A stretch of 64,000 nt of DNA, taken from the NCBI GenBank assembly GCA_949358305.1, contig OX442316.1, forward strand, positions 5,580,001 through 5,644,000, read 5' to 3'. A program made the position numbers and the translations under genes. The notes beneath the pieces are model-generated. The model made no database searches. It was not told the DNA's origin and worked only from the letters and a program-made list of their open reading frames with translations. This document shows positions 47,271-63,857 of this stretch, piece after piece (the first letter of the stretch is position 1; every line of letters starts with the position of its first letter). The stretch is from Strigamia acuminata. Taxonomy: Eukaryota; Arthropoda; Chilopoda; Geophilomorpha; Linotaeniidae.

Positions 47271-50200
47271 ATGAGAACAAGTTGGTGGTTAATACTCATC
47301 TTTGTACCAATTGCAACATCTTCAGGTAAGAATTTGATTTTTTTTAAATTCATAATTATACATTAAAATTAAGACTAAAACACTTGTAAAAATACAAATA
47401 AAACAGAGAAAAAATTGGAAAATACAAAATAAACAGATAAAAACTTGGAAATTACAAATAAAAGACTAAAACACTCGGGTAAAACAAATAATAGACTAAA
47501 AAAGTTGGAAAAATACAAATAAAAACATTAAAACATGCAGAAAAATACAAATAAAACACTAAATACATTAATAACATAAATTTCTACACATTTTAAATTT
47601 GTTTTGCATCTTTTCCTTTCTATTGCAATCACAATATTTTATCTACCAAGTAAAATTCAATAAAAAATGTGCAATTTGCCACTTAAATTTATGTATAGAC
47701 TATACATTTTTGTGACCCCAAATTGTTGTTACCCTATTTAAAAGAAAAAAAACTAAATAAATAAACGGAAACAGCTCTGTCCTTATTTGTACAACTCGCG
47801 CATAACAGTTTTTTTTTTCCAAAAAAATATAATTTAACACTTAACTTAGCTGTTAAAATGATAATAACGTGTAAAATTTTAGTTTCCATTAAAAAAAGCC
47901 CAACAAATGCTTATTACTACGTATGGGTTCGTTGTCCCTCCCTAAAATACCTATCAGATCAGCACATATATCACCTCTTTGCCATCCGGTTTACAAACTC
48001 ATTTCCCGGATTTCTCATGTCACGCATGGGAAACCCAAAGTCAAACATTTCCTTTTTTTCGATAGAATGTTCCCCTGCCTTTGTCCGAATACCAGCAGTG
48101 ACACTAGCCGCCGCAAATTCGTCTGGTTTCCACACAGAAAACACAACTCTGCTCAGTTGCCTTGCTCAGTGTCAAAACTCATCATGTATCGCGTTCGTTT
48201 ATGGTAAGTTTCTCTCATTTTTCATCGATATTTTTATTTTAAAAATTAAAAAATACAATTTTAATTGTCGCAATTCCTTTTTACGCATCAGATCATTCGA
48301 CCGGAAGCTGTAATAGCTTCGGAGATGAAGCACGAGGTTTAAAAGATAACTTACATCCCAAATTTGCTTCCGATGTGTTCCATAAAATTTGTATAAAAAT
48401 AGGTAAAAAAATATATATATTACATTTTTCCGTAGATAAATTTATTTCCTATTAATTTGTGGAATGTAGATCCGCGTGATTGTAGTCTATTGTGGCACTT
48501 TGACCTGAATGTGACTCACTTAACGTCCATTACAAATAATATCAACATTTCATCGTATGGAGATTGCATAGAGCGCTGTTCCGACTGCAAATCTGGCAGT
48601 TATAACCCGAAATTAAATCAGTGCATCACGCGTAATTCGACCGACGATGGAAATTCAGAACCAGATTGGATAAAGTTTTTTAATCTATGTGCAATAGGTA
48701 AGTAATTATTATCTCACATCTTACGACAAGTTTATGCGGAGATAATAAAATCCATAGTTCACTGCACGCCTACGAAGCTGCTCGGCAGGGAAGCACGGGG
48801 GCAGCTTAGAATTATTTCTTTTTTAAAACATTAAATATTTATATTGCAGATCATCAACTCGACTGTAATAAAGAATCAAATTCAACCCTTCGGTCTTCAA
48901 TAGAAATTATTGACGCAGAAAGTGCTAATCAATGTCAACAGTTGTGTCAAAAGGTGAACAATACAGTTCAATTATTTTGAAATTATAATCCCATAAATAT
49001 TAATTGTGTATAGGAAGAATCATTTCACTGCATTTCGTATTCGTTTAACACGACAAATCACCTTTGTAAGTTGAGTTGCGACGCATTAGTAAACGTCCCA
49101 TCACCCCCCGTCGTTGAAGAAACCGTTTTTGGCCAATGCACACAAGTAAAACGAATTTATTTCTAATTAAATTAAATTTCTCACGATATATATCACTAAA
49201 ATCCAGATTAAAGAAGCAATTTCACCGCGCGTAAGCAGCAAGAAGAGTAGAACAGCACTAACAACGTGCCACCACACCATCTCGTCTTACAACAGCTACG
49301 AGAAAGTATCTGGATACCGCTTGACGGACGAATATGTGGGCAGATACCCTCCTCTTTATAGCAATGAATCAAGAGGAATAACTGAGGAATGTCTGCGATT
49401 ATGCACTGGAGAGAAATGCCTTGCGCTTAGTCTAAATTACGTGAAGAGTCAATGCTCCGCCGTTGTCCCTGAAGAAGTACCAACGCACAAAGCGCTTTCT
49501 TTTAGCTATTTCCAACGACTCTGCATATCAGGTAGATATAGAAATTATAGAAAACATTATATATTGATGTTTATCGTGTGTGTGTGTTTTTTTTTAAATA
49601 GAAACTATAGTTGGTAGTTGCAACAAACTGTGGTTGATTGATCGAATTCCTCAAGTCCACCTTAACGTCGAACCATACAACGTGATTGAAGAGATCTCAA
49701 AAGAGAATTGCATCAAGCAATGCTTAAAGGAATCCAATCGTTGCCGGTCAGCCAATTATCACATCCAGCATAAGGAATGTTCACTGAGTGAAGACGATCG
49801 CCATAACAACCCAGACGCTTTTGTTCCGCGCCAAGGAACGGAATATCTCGAAAACCAATGCAGGGACAACGGCTTGGCCATCAGTCCGCGTCAGTTCAGC
49901 ACTTTCTGCACTTACGGTCAACCCATACACGACAAATACTTGGAATTTGTCGACAAAACTGTCGCGGCGGGCGCGGAAGCCGAATGCAGACAAGCTTGCG
50001 ATTCCGAATTGCTGTTCAATTGCCGCTCGTATTCGTTCATCCCGCGTCAAGTATGTTTACAGATTTATACTGGGAAATGGGCCGTTATAAATTTTTTATT
50101 GTTTATTTTTTAGCAACCGAATACAAATCAGTGTTTTCTGAGCTCCGACACGACGAGCAGTCCAGGCGCGCAACTACGCGATGCACCGGGCGCCGTTTAC

Positions 50201-53200
50201 GTCGAGCGCACGTGTACACAAAATGTACCGCAAACACCGACACCGCCGGTCAATCCACCACAACCGCCACAATTTCCGAATCCGCCACAATTTCCGAATC
50301 CGCCACAATATCCGAATCCGCCAACAAACCCAATGGTTCCGGGGCTTCCGCCTCCACCGCTTTTGATGCCCCATCCGCCGCCACCGGGACAACCGTACCC
50401 CGGAGTTGGCACCGGGTGCTTTTATCCCACGGATTTCACATTTGAAAAGACTATGGGCATGGTGCCACGACCAAACGCTTTGTAAGTGAATTGGATGGAA
50501 TATCTTTTCGATTAATGCTCATTGTTTTTTTTTGTTTTTTTTTTTAAAACAGTGCTGCTCGTAGCAGTAATTTACCTTTGGTTGGGCCTCAGAGCATCGC
50601 GCCTGATTGCACCAGAGGGTGTCTTGAAGGAGATGTGCATTGCATAAGTTTTGTATTGCAATATCCCGTGATGGGAAGTCCAGCTTGCATTACATTTAAC
50701 CGTGGTGTAGGGTTCGATAGGAATGTTTTAGTTCCGAAGCAAGATTCGGCGTATTTTGAGAAAGTTTGTTTGCATAAGAGACGATGCAATAAGTTGTGGA
50801 CTTTCGAACGGGTGGTCGGATTCGAGTTGGACGGCAGCGACACCAAGACGTTGCATTTTGTGCCGTCCAAGGAGGCCTGCGAGGATCAATGTTTGTTGGA
50901 AACGTCGTTTGAGTGCCGGTAGGTGCAAAAATGTGGATGAATTTACGAATTTTTGATCAATATTTTGCGTTTTAGGTCCGCGGAATACGTCTACTCGATG
51001 GGAATATGCAAGTTGAGTACTGAAACTAGGCGTTCGAGACCCGAAGCTTTCCGCTTCGTGGGACCTGACGTGGATTACTTGGAAAACCAGTGTGCTTCGG
51101 GTGATTATTACGTTGTGAAATTAATTAAATGGACATTAAAATGTTTGATTTGTGTGAATAGATCCGGTGCAATGCGAATACACGGAATTTCCGGCGAAAT
51201 TCTTGCCGTTTGCGGACCGATTTGTGTCTGCAATGTCGTCGTTACAAGACTGTCAGCAGAAGTGTGAAAAGGAGAGAGATTTTTTATGCCGATCCGTCAC
51301 TTGGAATCACGTGACTACTGATTGCCTGCTGAGTTCGGACGACCGCTACAGCACCCCGATGGGCATCAACGTGCTAGTTGATCGTCCCGATTGGGTGTAC
51401 AGCGAAAAGGGGAATTGTGGTCAAGGTATTTATAATCGTTTAAAGCGTTGAAATAAAATGTTATTTATGGGTTTTTATATTTTAGTGCGCGTGGATTGCA
51501 CGCCAAACAACATGCTCGTTCGCGTGATATTTGGTTCGCCGTTCAATGGTCGCGTGTACGCCAAAGGACACCCGCAAGCTTGCACCCAACAGGGGGCAAA
51601 CCAGTTGCAAGTCGCGTTGCCGGTGCCTTTGGGTGTTATATGCGGCACGGTGCAGGAGGTAACGTGAGAAAAATATTAAGTTAGTGGATGTAGTTGTAAT
51701 TATTTGTGTTAAAGGCACCTGGGATATACACGAATGAAGTTGTGGTTCAGCAACATCCTTTGATTATGACTGATAACGATAAGATATACCGCGTTGTTTG
51801 TTCTTTCGCCGTGGTGGATCAGGTCGTCACTATGGATTCTGGCGGGAGGTGGGATAGACCACCGGGTTTGGATGTTATGTAAGATGTTGTTGAGGGTTTT
51901 TGGAATTTAATTTGATGTTGATTGGAGTGGTTTTTGTTTTAGAAATGTTAAGGGTGGAGCGCCGCAACAAGTGATTCAAAACAGTGCTCCGCCGCCGTCA
52001 GTTCGGTTGCGGATAACGGGAAGAAATGGACAAGATGTGGCCACGGTCGGGATAGGAGATGAGCTGTATTTTAGAGTGGAACCGGAACCGAGCAGTACGA
52101 GAGATGATGTTTAAAATTGAAAGGGTTTTTACATTGTTTTTTTTTTTTTAATTTTTTTTTTTAAAGGTTCTTTCGGTATTTTTGCCACGAATTTAATTGC
52201 TAAAAGCGAATTTGGTGAGCAGTTAATTCTGCTGGACAATAAAGGGTAAAACTAAATTGAATACAATATAAATTTAATATATTTTTTTAAAAATTTTTTT
52301 AGATGTCCATTGGATTTAAATATTTTTCCGCCACTAATGCCCGAACCCAACAGTCGAGCTCTCGTTGCCCCATTCCACGCATTTCGCTTCCCCGCAACTG
52401 GTCGTATAAACTTCGAAGTTCATATCACATTTTGCCAGGAAATGTGTCCACCTGTAAGTAAAAAAATAAATAGAATTAATAATAAATTTAATAAATTTTT
52501 CAATAGGCTCAATGCACGGCTAACGATATCACATTCGGTCGTAAGAAGCGCTCGAATGAAAACATCACCGCAATGCAGAACACAACGTTCGACATTAACC
52601 CGTACAATCCTTCATCAAGCAACGCGAACATCACTTACATGCCAACAAATTACACCCTAAATTGGCAAACACAAAGCATCCCCACTAAAATCCCCTTACC
52701 GGCGTCACCAGCGGTTGTATCGATACCAAACAATCATTTACAGCCGAAAAACGGGCCGGCAGAACCGCGCACAAACCACGAAAGTTTGAGCCAGGTTCCA
52801 CTTCGCTTGTCCCTTGTCGTCAACAACCAAGAGGACGATCGTGACAGGAGAGGCGATTCGGGACCTCAATACCCGATTCCTCCCAAACGACCAACCATGA
52901 GGCGCTACGAAGGACCCATCATTCGAGGTTAGTAATTGGAATTCGATTGTTTTTATTTTTAATCATTTCGTTATTTAGTTCCTTCAGATCCGGCTTATCC
53001 CCTAGATAAAGTTTGCACGGATAAATCGACTATTGTCGCAGCTGTATTAGCAACTATTGTTACCCAGCTTGTACTGATGGGTGCGGGAGTAGGAATTTAT
53101 GTTTATTACCGAAGAAAACGTAGTTGTGATAGGCATCGCGCACAGTTGCACACACCGCATAATCTTTTGTACGAAACTACTACCACAAATGTTCTCCGTC

Positions 53201-53325
53201 CGTTGGGAATGAGAGATAAATTGCCGCCTCAGCATGCGACTCTCAAAGTTAGTAATTGGATCGAGCAGCAGCAGAAGAGAAATCGTGATCCGAATAAAAT
53301 TAATATAATGGAAATGTCTGCATGA
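47271..53325 (+). CDS. PAN/apple-domain ZP-domain transmembrane protein (NompA/NOAH-like)
   Basis: Apical extracellular-matrix protein of the PAN-ZP class (Drosophila NompA, C. elegans NOAH-1/2, fly Trynity/Nyobe), anchoring cells or sensory dendrites to cuticle. I infer 19 exons: 47271-47325, 48066-48203, 48292-48402, 48470-48697, 48850-48953, 49014-49145, 49207-49531, 49602-50050, 50114-50481, 50553-50918, 50976-51100, 51162-51425, 51486-51658, 51715-51878, 51943-52094, 52167-52245, 52303-52453, 52507-52927, 52979-53325. All phases agree, giving 1383 residues. Signal peptide MRTSWWLILIFVPIATSS; about nine Cys-rich PAN-like modules, several ending EYLENQC or DYLENQC; a PQFPNP-type proline-rich spacer in exon 9; ZP domain from about residue 889 (VRVDCTPNNMLVRVIFGSPF); furin-like site GRKKRS near 1140; one membrane span (LVLMGAGVGIYVYY) and a basic cytoplasmic tail. 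The exact orthologue is uncertain: NompA usually has five PAN modules. Confidence 0.88.
47326..48065 (+). other. First intron of the PAN-ZP gene
   Basis: Separates the signal-peptide exon (TCAG|GTAAGA) from the first PAN exon (TCGATAG|AATGTTCC). Contains a degenerate tandem repeat at 47372-47570. Confidence 0.7.
47372..47570. repeat. Degenerate ~31-bp tandem repeat
   Basis: About six units of the form AGACTAAAACACTTG followed by AAAATACAAATAAA, with variable middles. Confidence 0.65.
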
Positions 53326-54281
53326 ACGGTTGAGTGTTCAACTCTAGTCAATGATTAATCGTTTTTTTATTGTTTTTTTTGTTTTTGTGTGTTTTTTTTT
53401 AATTATTGTATTTTATATATATGTATATGTAATCCTTTTGTATTATTAATTTTTTTTTTCGGTTAAAAAAATTGTTATTACATTTTATCTTATAAAGAGA
53501 AATGACATTTTTATTTAATTTTCATTTTGATATTTTTCAAGTATTAAAATCAATTATTTAACTAGATTTTTCAATTCATTTCCGGAAAAGCATTCGCACA
53601 AAACAAGCAGGAAACGTCTATTTTTCCAGTTTTATATTTTATGAATTTAAAGAAAAAAGAAAATCGATGCGGAGAGGTGAAAATTAGTTTTTACACTTAT
53701 TATTCCCAATAGATGGCGATAGCTGCTTTTGGTTTCAACGCCATTGATTAGGATTTAATTTTTAATACAATTTCTCCTCGTTTATTGCTCCGTAACATCG
53801 ACTCGGACTTTCAATTTGTTTCAAATAAAAGAAATTTAAAATTTAATTCCACCACTTGCCGATTATCCCTATTATCGGCCCACCACGTCTAGTCAAGGAA
53901 TGCAAAATGCAACGCAAGGCCAAACTAATGCATCATAACTGACGTACACCATCTTACGTGCCGTGTTCATGTGTTTTACCCACAACACCCCGCAATTGTT
54001 TGCTATCATCACTTTTGGTCGTCGCTGATTGCTGCCGATCGCGATGCTCGTTGCCTGCCCTCACGTTCGCAGGAAGTCTGACCATGGGAGTTGGCCTCTC
54101 TCGCCATTAAAATGAGACATTAATTGTGGAAATTCACAAGCAATCGGCATATCTGCACAAGTCGAGCCACCATTGGCGATAATATAGGTGTTGTGGTGGC
54201 TGCGTGCAAGCTGCGATCAGCGGCTTGCTTCCCTCGCTTCATCGCCAATTCCACCATCTTCGACGACACAAGCCTGATGAT
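53326..54281. other. Spacer between PAN-ZP gene and G-alpha-s
   Basis: PAN-ZP 3' UTR (AT-rich, poly-T), then from about 53900 a GC-richer promoter/5' leader for the G-alpha-s gene. No additional gene. Confidence 0.55.
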
Positions 54282-58037
<3,756 letters not shown>

Positions 58038-60686
58038 CTCCAGCGGAGATGTGTAAATATTATCTCCTCATGTCACAACCTGTTTACTTTTGGTTGGGTC
58101 GTCGAGCAGTTTTGTGCTACTGCTTGATGCATTCCCCTAATTGAATCATGGCAATCTCTTTTTTAATCTGTTGTTTTCCATTTCATTTCAATGAAAATGC
58201 TGACTAGACCTATTCGAAAACCAATAATAATCTTGCTTTTCATCCGTCTGTAATTAACACCTTTGCAAACGTTTGTGCTATGAGTTAATGAATAGGAAGC
58301 AACATTACCCTTAGTAATTTACGCCAGAGCTTTGTTTTCGTCCTTAATAAATGTTCTAGTCATTTTATTTCCCATTTTTTTCCTCCATTTTTGTACGAAA
58401 TTAGCATTTTTAATTCATGTCTACCAGATTTTTATTCTTTTTATTTGTATTTTAGTATTGTTTCTTTTTTCGATGCCGCTCATGTTTTAATGTTGTTTTT
58501 ATTTGTTGTTATTTTTCATTACTTCCGAACCTGCATACTGATTTTAAATTTTTATACAAAATAAAAACGTTTGTTCTCGCCCCCTTGACCTGATAAAAAG
58601 AAAAAAAAGAAAAAAAAGGAATCTTTGTAAGAAGTTATTAAATGCCCAAAATGGCCTCTTTCTCTATATCTGTCGCTTAACTCGCTCTTGTCCAGCTTAA
58701 ATGTTTCAGCGTTTTGGGCATCTTCTGCTTGCCATTTAGTCACTTACAATAATATACCTATATTGTAAAAAAAAAATGCATAGTACTGATGATTGATAGA
58801 AAGTTCAAGTTTTCTTCATGTAGAAAACACAGAAGCAAACAATATACAATTCTCGTCAGTTTTTGCTTTATAATCATTCATATTAAATTTAAAAAAAAGA
58901 AAAATATGAAAAAAAATATATATAAAAATATCAGAAGAAAAAAAAATCATTTCGATTTATGTGGTTGTTTCCTCCCACATTTAAAAAAAAAATTCAGAAC
59001 ATATTTTATGATTTAAAATAGTTTTAAATTGTTAAAACATGGTGACGATAGGTCACAACATTTTTATTTAAACTTGTATAATTTTTGTGTGTTTGTGTGC
59101 GTGGTTTCCATCCCCCTCCAATATTTTTTTTTAAATATGGACGCAGTTTCTGTTGTGGTTAATGGAATTTTTAATTTTAATTTTTAATTTTATTTTAATT
59201 TTATTTTTTTTTTTGTAAAATTGTCAAGCTTCATGTTTAGAAGTTTTGTATATAATTATGTATTAACACAATTAAAAAAAAAAATTAAAACAAAAAAAAA
59301 ATACAAAAACAAATATATATATAAAAAGAAATTATTTTTTTTTAAGGTTTTTAGTTCCAAAGTCAGTTTTAGGTGATATTATAAATCTCTTCCCATTTTA
59401 TCAAATTCTGAAATTCAAAAATGTTTGTTGGCTCACTCAATTTGGACATTGTGAAGCAACAAATCCATTTATGTATACACGAAATGTTATTTTATATTAT
59501 TTATTATTATTATTATCGATTAATTTAGTCTTGACAAACTTATTTTATAGAAACCGAACTATTGTGACTAAATGTTTTACAAATACTGTCATTTTTTTTA
59601 AAAAAGTTATGCGTTGTCTTAAAGGAAAAAAAAAAATCTCATAATACCTGCCTATTTTCAAACTTATTTCTTTTGTTTCCTAGTTCAAATTGAAACTGAA
59701 CACTGAACTGAGAAACAGAGACTATGTGATAATTAAAAGTACCATTAACAGATAAAACTGTTGACATTAAGTCAAAAATGTGTAAGTGATTTAAAAACAA
59801 GATTGCATGTGCTTTCTGCAGACAAGTGAAAGATCTTAAATGTGACAAATGGAGTTACAATTGCATTAATAAAATTGCAGCTGTAAACCAGCTTTTGTTA
59901 AGTGAAACTGTTTCTTCTCACCATTCATTTCAGGCAGATGGGAAGTAAAATAACTCGAGATAACAAGTAAATATTTAACAACTTAAATCCATCCTTTCTT
60001 CAGAATAAATACATCACAAATAGCATACGAGCAGCCAATAGATTTACCCAAACGTATGGCGTTTGACATGCATAGGAAGAAAATACCATTTGAAGAACTG
60101 GACGTTGTGATTGAAATATTGAATTTATGAATGAAATGCTCGTTTGTTTGACGGTAACGTGGAAAAGCCATTGATCTAGATGAAGTAAAAATCAATTTAA
60201 AAAATGTTATTTTATTTACTTGTCCAAACATAAATTCGAAGCTTTCGAATGAAGGACTGCTAAATGCTAGTGTTTGCAGTGTTTTATTTTTATTGAAAAA
60301 AGATACAAGAAATTCGGAAAAGCAACTACAGGAAGTACGACAGGAAGTAAATTCAAAGACTGGTGTGATGCGATGGCCGACAACAGCACCGTTGGCCGAT
60401 ATTTTTAGAAATTAATCTTCGGCCATCCGTCATATCTAGTTGGGAAATATAGTTTGCTCATCATAAAACTATATTTGAGGTTATAAGTGTTCGAAAATTA
60501 ACTATTTACATCTGAATAATTTGATAAATTTATATATTTTTTTTTAAAACGATAGCGCGCGTCGCACAAAACCGGGATCAAACCAAATCTCCGATCACGG
60601 AACAGTTAAATAAAAGTAAAGTGATGTTAATTTAAAGTTTTTCAATACTGTGCCTAACGAATTGTATTTTTATATATTTCTTTAGA
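58038..60686. other. G-alpha-s 3' UTR and spacer
   Basis: Long AT-rich stretch with many A/T runs (58740-59330), most of it probably 3' UTR. 60330-60600 has a GC-richer patch (GATGGCCGACAACAGCACCG, TAGCGCGCGTCGCAC) that could be the promoter or a leader exon of the gene starting at 60687. Nothing else is recognised. Confidence 0.5.
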
Positions 60687-61203
60687 ATGACTGTAAATAC
60701 GGTGGTTCCAGATAAAAGTCAGAAAGATGAACAATTTCTATTAGGAAAATCGACAAATGGCGGTTTGAGTTGGATGAGTCACATATACTTGTGTGAGTAA
60801 ATTTGACAAAATTAATTATTTACAACTGAATGAAAGTTTTTACAGAAAAAATTTAAATAAGTCAAATAAGTCAACTAAACACAACCGAGTGGTTATATAA
60901 CAAATTTGGTACCTTAAATAATTAAATTCATTCATTTTTTCACACTTTTACAAATTGCAGTCATTGCTGATGAGGGAATATGTGGAGTGCCATCGGCCTT
61001 ATGCGGTATACCTTCAGCTTTACACCGAGCTGTAGTGGAGGGTAAATGTGGATCTTCTTATCTTCTTTTATATTGATTGCATAGTTTAATCACGGTTGTC
61101 TGATTAAATCTTTGTCTCATTGGGAAATGGGTTTTCTATAGTCTCGGTACGAATGCAACGTTGGGTCCGAAAAGACTCCCTAAGATCGCGGCATTCAGTC
61201 TAA
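60687..61203 (+). CDS. Probable small 3-exon gene of unknown function (82 residues)
   Basis: Exons 60687-60792, 60961-61041 and 61142-61203 join in consistent phase 1 (TTGT|GTGAGT to AATTGCAG|TCATTG; GAGG|GTAAAT to TTCTATAG|TCTCGG) and end at TAA. The peptide starts MTVNTVVPDKSQKDEQFLLG and contains LSWMSHIYLFIADEGICGVP and a basic C-terminus (RMQRWVRKDSLRSRHSV). An acceptor (TTTCTTTAG) directly precedes the ATG, so an untranslated upstream exon is likely. I do not recognise the family; the middle could be a short membrane or amphipathic segment. Three matched splice junctions make chance less likely, but the gene needs transcript support. Intron 1 consists largely of a dispersed repeat also present at 63858-64000. 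Confidence 0.45.
60799..60934. repeat. Dispersed ~140-bp repeat, copy A (inside an intron)
   Basis: Shares AAATTTGACAAAATTAATTA, TTTACAACTGAATGAAA, CTAAACACAACCGRGTGGTT and CAAATTTGGTAYCTTAA with 63858-64000 in the same orientation, at roughly 90% identity by eye. It begins just after the donor of the intron at 60793. Confidence 0.85.
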
Positions 61204-61278
61204 GGGATTAAGACCATGCTGTACGTGTCAGAAAAACAAAGTACCGGTAGTAAAGAAACAAAAATAAGAAAAACGATT

Positions 61279-63712
61279 TTAATCATTACAAAATACAGAG
61301 CCTTTAGATACTTTAAAAATCCAATCATAAAAGTAGTCAACTCTTGTAACAATCATGTAATCTTGTCGTTCCTTACACATTTTACCCAACGATACTACTC
61401 CGATGAAATTCCATCGTCCACCGATCAAAATCATGTGAGGTCCTCCTGAGTCACCCTACAAAATCGAACAAAGTTGTACACCTCTGGCCAAATAAATCTT
61501 CATTTTCTCCTACTATGCAACAATATGAACTTCTCATTCAGCGCTGAGGAAGCATAGGAGAATATGAAGAATTCTTTGGTCAGAGGTGTACACTATTCTG
61601 GCCACACCAATGTATAGTATTAGTAAAATATTGTTTTTAGTTTGTTTCATGTTTCGAATTGTAATCAAGAAGAAAAATGATTCTCACACCACATGTTCCT
61701 GAGTTTCTTGAAGGTGATTTCATACATAATGTGGTTGCGTGCACATACTGTATTCCATAATTCCTTGCACATTCGTTAACTGAAACAATGGGCACATTAA
61801 TTTTTCGCGCCACTGCTGGATTGAAACCTTTTTAATTAAAAATAATAATTGTATATGTTTATTTTAAAAGTAATACAATTTCTTAACATTACCAGTTTCA
61901 GTAGTACCCCATCCAGTGACGGTTGACCATTGACCCGTGTAGTTGAGTCCTGGTCTGGGGAAGCAAGGAGGTCTCATATTGGAATAAAACTGGATAAATT
62001 TTTTCATTTTGATTATCGCAATATCATTTTCCATTTGCGTGTTGTAATAAGGGTCAATATAAACGGCACTGGCTTCCAGTAAGAATCCAACGTAGTCTGT
62101 AGGATCATGGACACCGAGGCCCACGGAAATTGTGCTCACCAATCTCCTGTCACATTTGATAAATACGAATATCAAAAATTGTTTCGATAATCTCTGTTTG
62201 TAGGACGAGGGATGCGAATGCTTACAATGGTAACCAGATTTTTAAACGGGACCAAATTGAACGGGCGTTATTTAATCACGTCGATTCAATGACAATGAGT
62301 GACATACAACAGTTACTCGTGCAGACATTTGGCAGGTAATTAAACAGATGAAATTAAACGTCTCAAAAATGATACTTCTGTTTAATAAACGCGCAATTAA
62401 TTGTTTCTCAATTTGTGTACTCGGTTGGTTAATTGTTGACCCGTTCAATTGTTGCCATTTAAATGACACTCCGTTTAATCAAGGCTTAGGACGATTAACC
62501 ACAAGACTTTCCATCCCAATTTGTAATACAGGCACCATAGCAATATAACAACTTGCTCCAGACAATTGGTGGCCCATTGTGGAATTTGGACAATTCGCCA
62601 TTTGTCTGCAAAATGTTCTTAATTCTTTTGACCCCACAATCACCGGACAAGATTGTTTTCCTTATTAACAACGAAAAACAACTAGTTTTAAGTCTTGTGG
62701 TTAATCGTCCGAGGTTTAATTGTCACCAATCCCTAATAATTTCGCCGAAGTAACGAAATTTATTCCTTCTTCGGGTCTCCAGCCTGACTCACCCGTAAAC
62801 ACAATGTGCAGCCGTAACGACAAATTCTAAACACAAAAAGAAACAGAATCATGTAACTATTTAAAAACGAATGGAGGGAATCAGAAAAGGGATAAAGTGG
62901 TTAACTGTATTTATTAGCTTAACAATAGGATTGTCGCCGCGCAGGCTTAGTGTGTTTATGATACACCAACTGCTAGTATTAACAAATGCTGTTCATTGGC
63001 AGATATAAAAAAAATCGCACACGGATTTAGTTACAATGCAAAGCCTCAACTGTGCGCACACGTCTACAGATAGCTGAAAGGTGCTGCATCTTCATAATAT
63101 TACATCACAAAGCCGAATGTGTAGTTAAGTGGTATGTTTTTTGAGCATTTTGGTGGTTTGGTTGAAAACAAAGTGTTTAAGGTTTGAGATTCTCTTGGAG
63201 TCCTGGATAGCAAACAGTTTGACTCCCGGCTCAGAACTCCTTGGAGTTTGAGTCGTTTTTTTTTCCAGTATAAATTTGTGGGCGACAATAAAAACCATGA
63301 ATTCTCCTATACATGAATGCAGCCTTAAGCATGTTTACTATCTTTTCTGATTCCCCTAATTATTTTATGCTTTTACGATTGCTTATTAATGTTCCACCAC
63401 AAAAAGGGAATACATTGCCAACTTTTAATGCCACCTGTAATATAAAAATGCAAATATTTTTGCAGTTTGACACATTTGGTTTTTGACTCACGAGCCATGG
63501 AAATTCATTCGGACGTGAATTGACTCCGTTAGAAATTCTGCCTGCAGGGGCCGAATTGTCTATCCCACAATCTTAAAAATGAATGATTTTTGTAGATTGT
63601 CAAAACAAGGAATGAAAAGAAACTTACAGCAAGCAGCTGGGGCTGGGTATTGTCCTTTAACAGCTGAATTGAAATGAATTGTAAACAGAATACATGCAAT
63701 TAATGAAAACAT
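61279..63712 (-). CDS. Secreted S1-family (chymotrypsin-fold) serine protease, complete
   Basis: Seven exons on the minus strand: 63712-63628, 63571-63492, 63434-63377, 62826-62793, 62146-61893, 61827-61688, 61455-61279; phases agree and give 275 residues. Signal peptide MFSLIACILFTIHFNSAVKG, then a short Cys-containing propeptide with activation site GR|ISNG. His in FVVTAAHCVYG, on its own 34-bp exon; Asp in MENDIAIIK; Ser in CGGDSGGP. The triad is complete, so an active enzyme is expected. Residue 189 (chymotrypsin numbering), two before the Cys of the Ser loop, is Gly rather than trypsin's Asp, and 215 is Leu rather than Trp, arguing against trypsin-like Arg/Lys cleavage. No CLIP domain; probably a digestive or other extracellular protease. 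The ATG at 63712 gives a proper signal peptide. Confidence 0.92.
62147..62792 (-). other. Protease intron
   Basis: Non-coding between the His exon and the Asp exon (donor TACGG|GTGAGT, acceptor GTGACAG|GAGATT). No repeat was recognised. Confidence 0.65.
62827..63376 (-). other. Protease intron
   Basis: Between the CGGTLISN exon and the His exon (donor AATC|GTAAAA, acceptor TTTAG|AATTTG). AT-rich, no feature seen. Confidence 0.6.
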
Positions 63713-63857
63713 TTTGACCACCCTCTACATAAATTCTTAAGTAGAAACGGCTTGCATTAATTGCTGCTCAATTTAAAGTTCTACACATCCTGGTACTAAA
63801 ATGTTGTTAATTATTAAAAGTGCAGGCTATCATTACTGCACCGTAGCTTGTGTAAAC

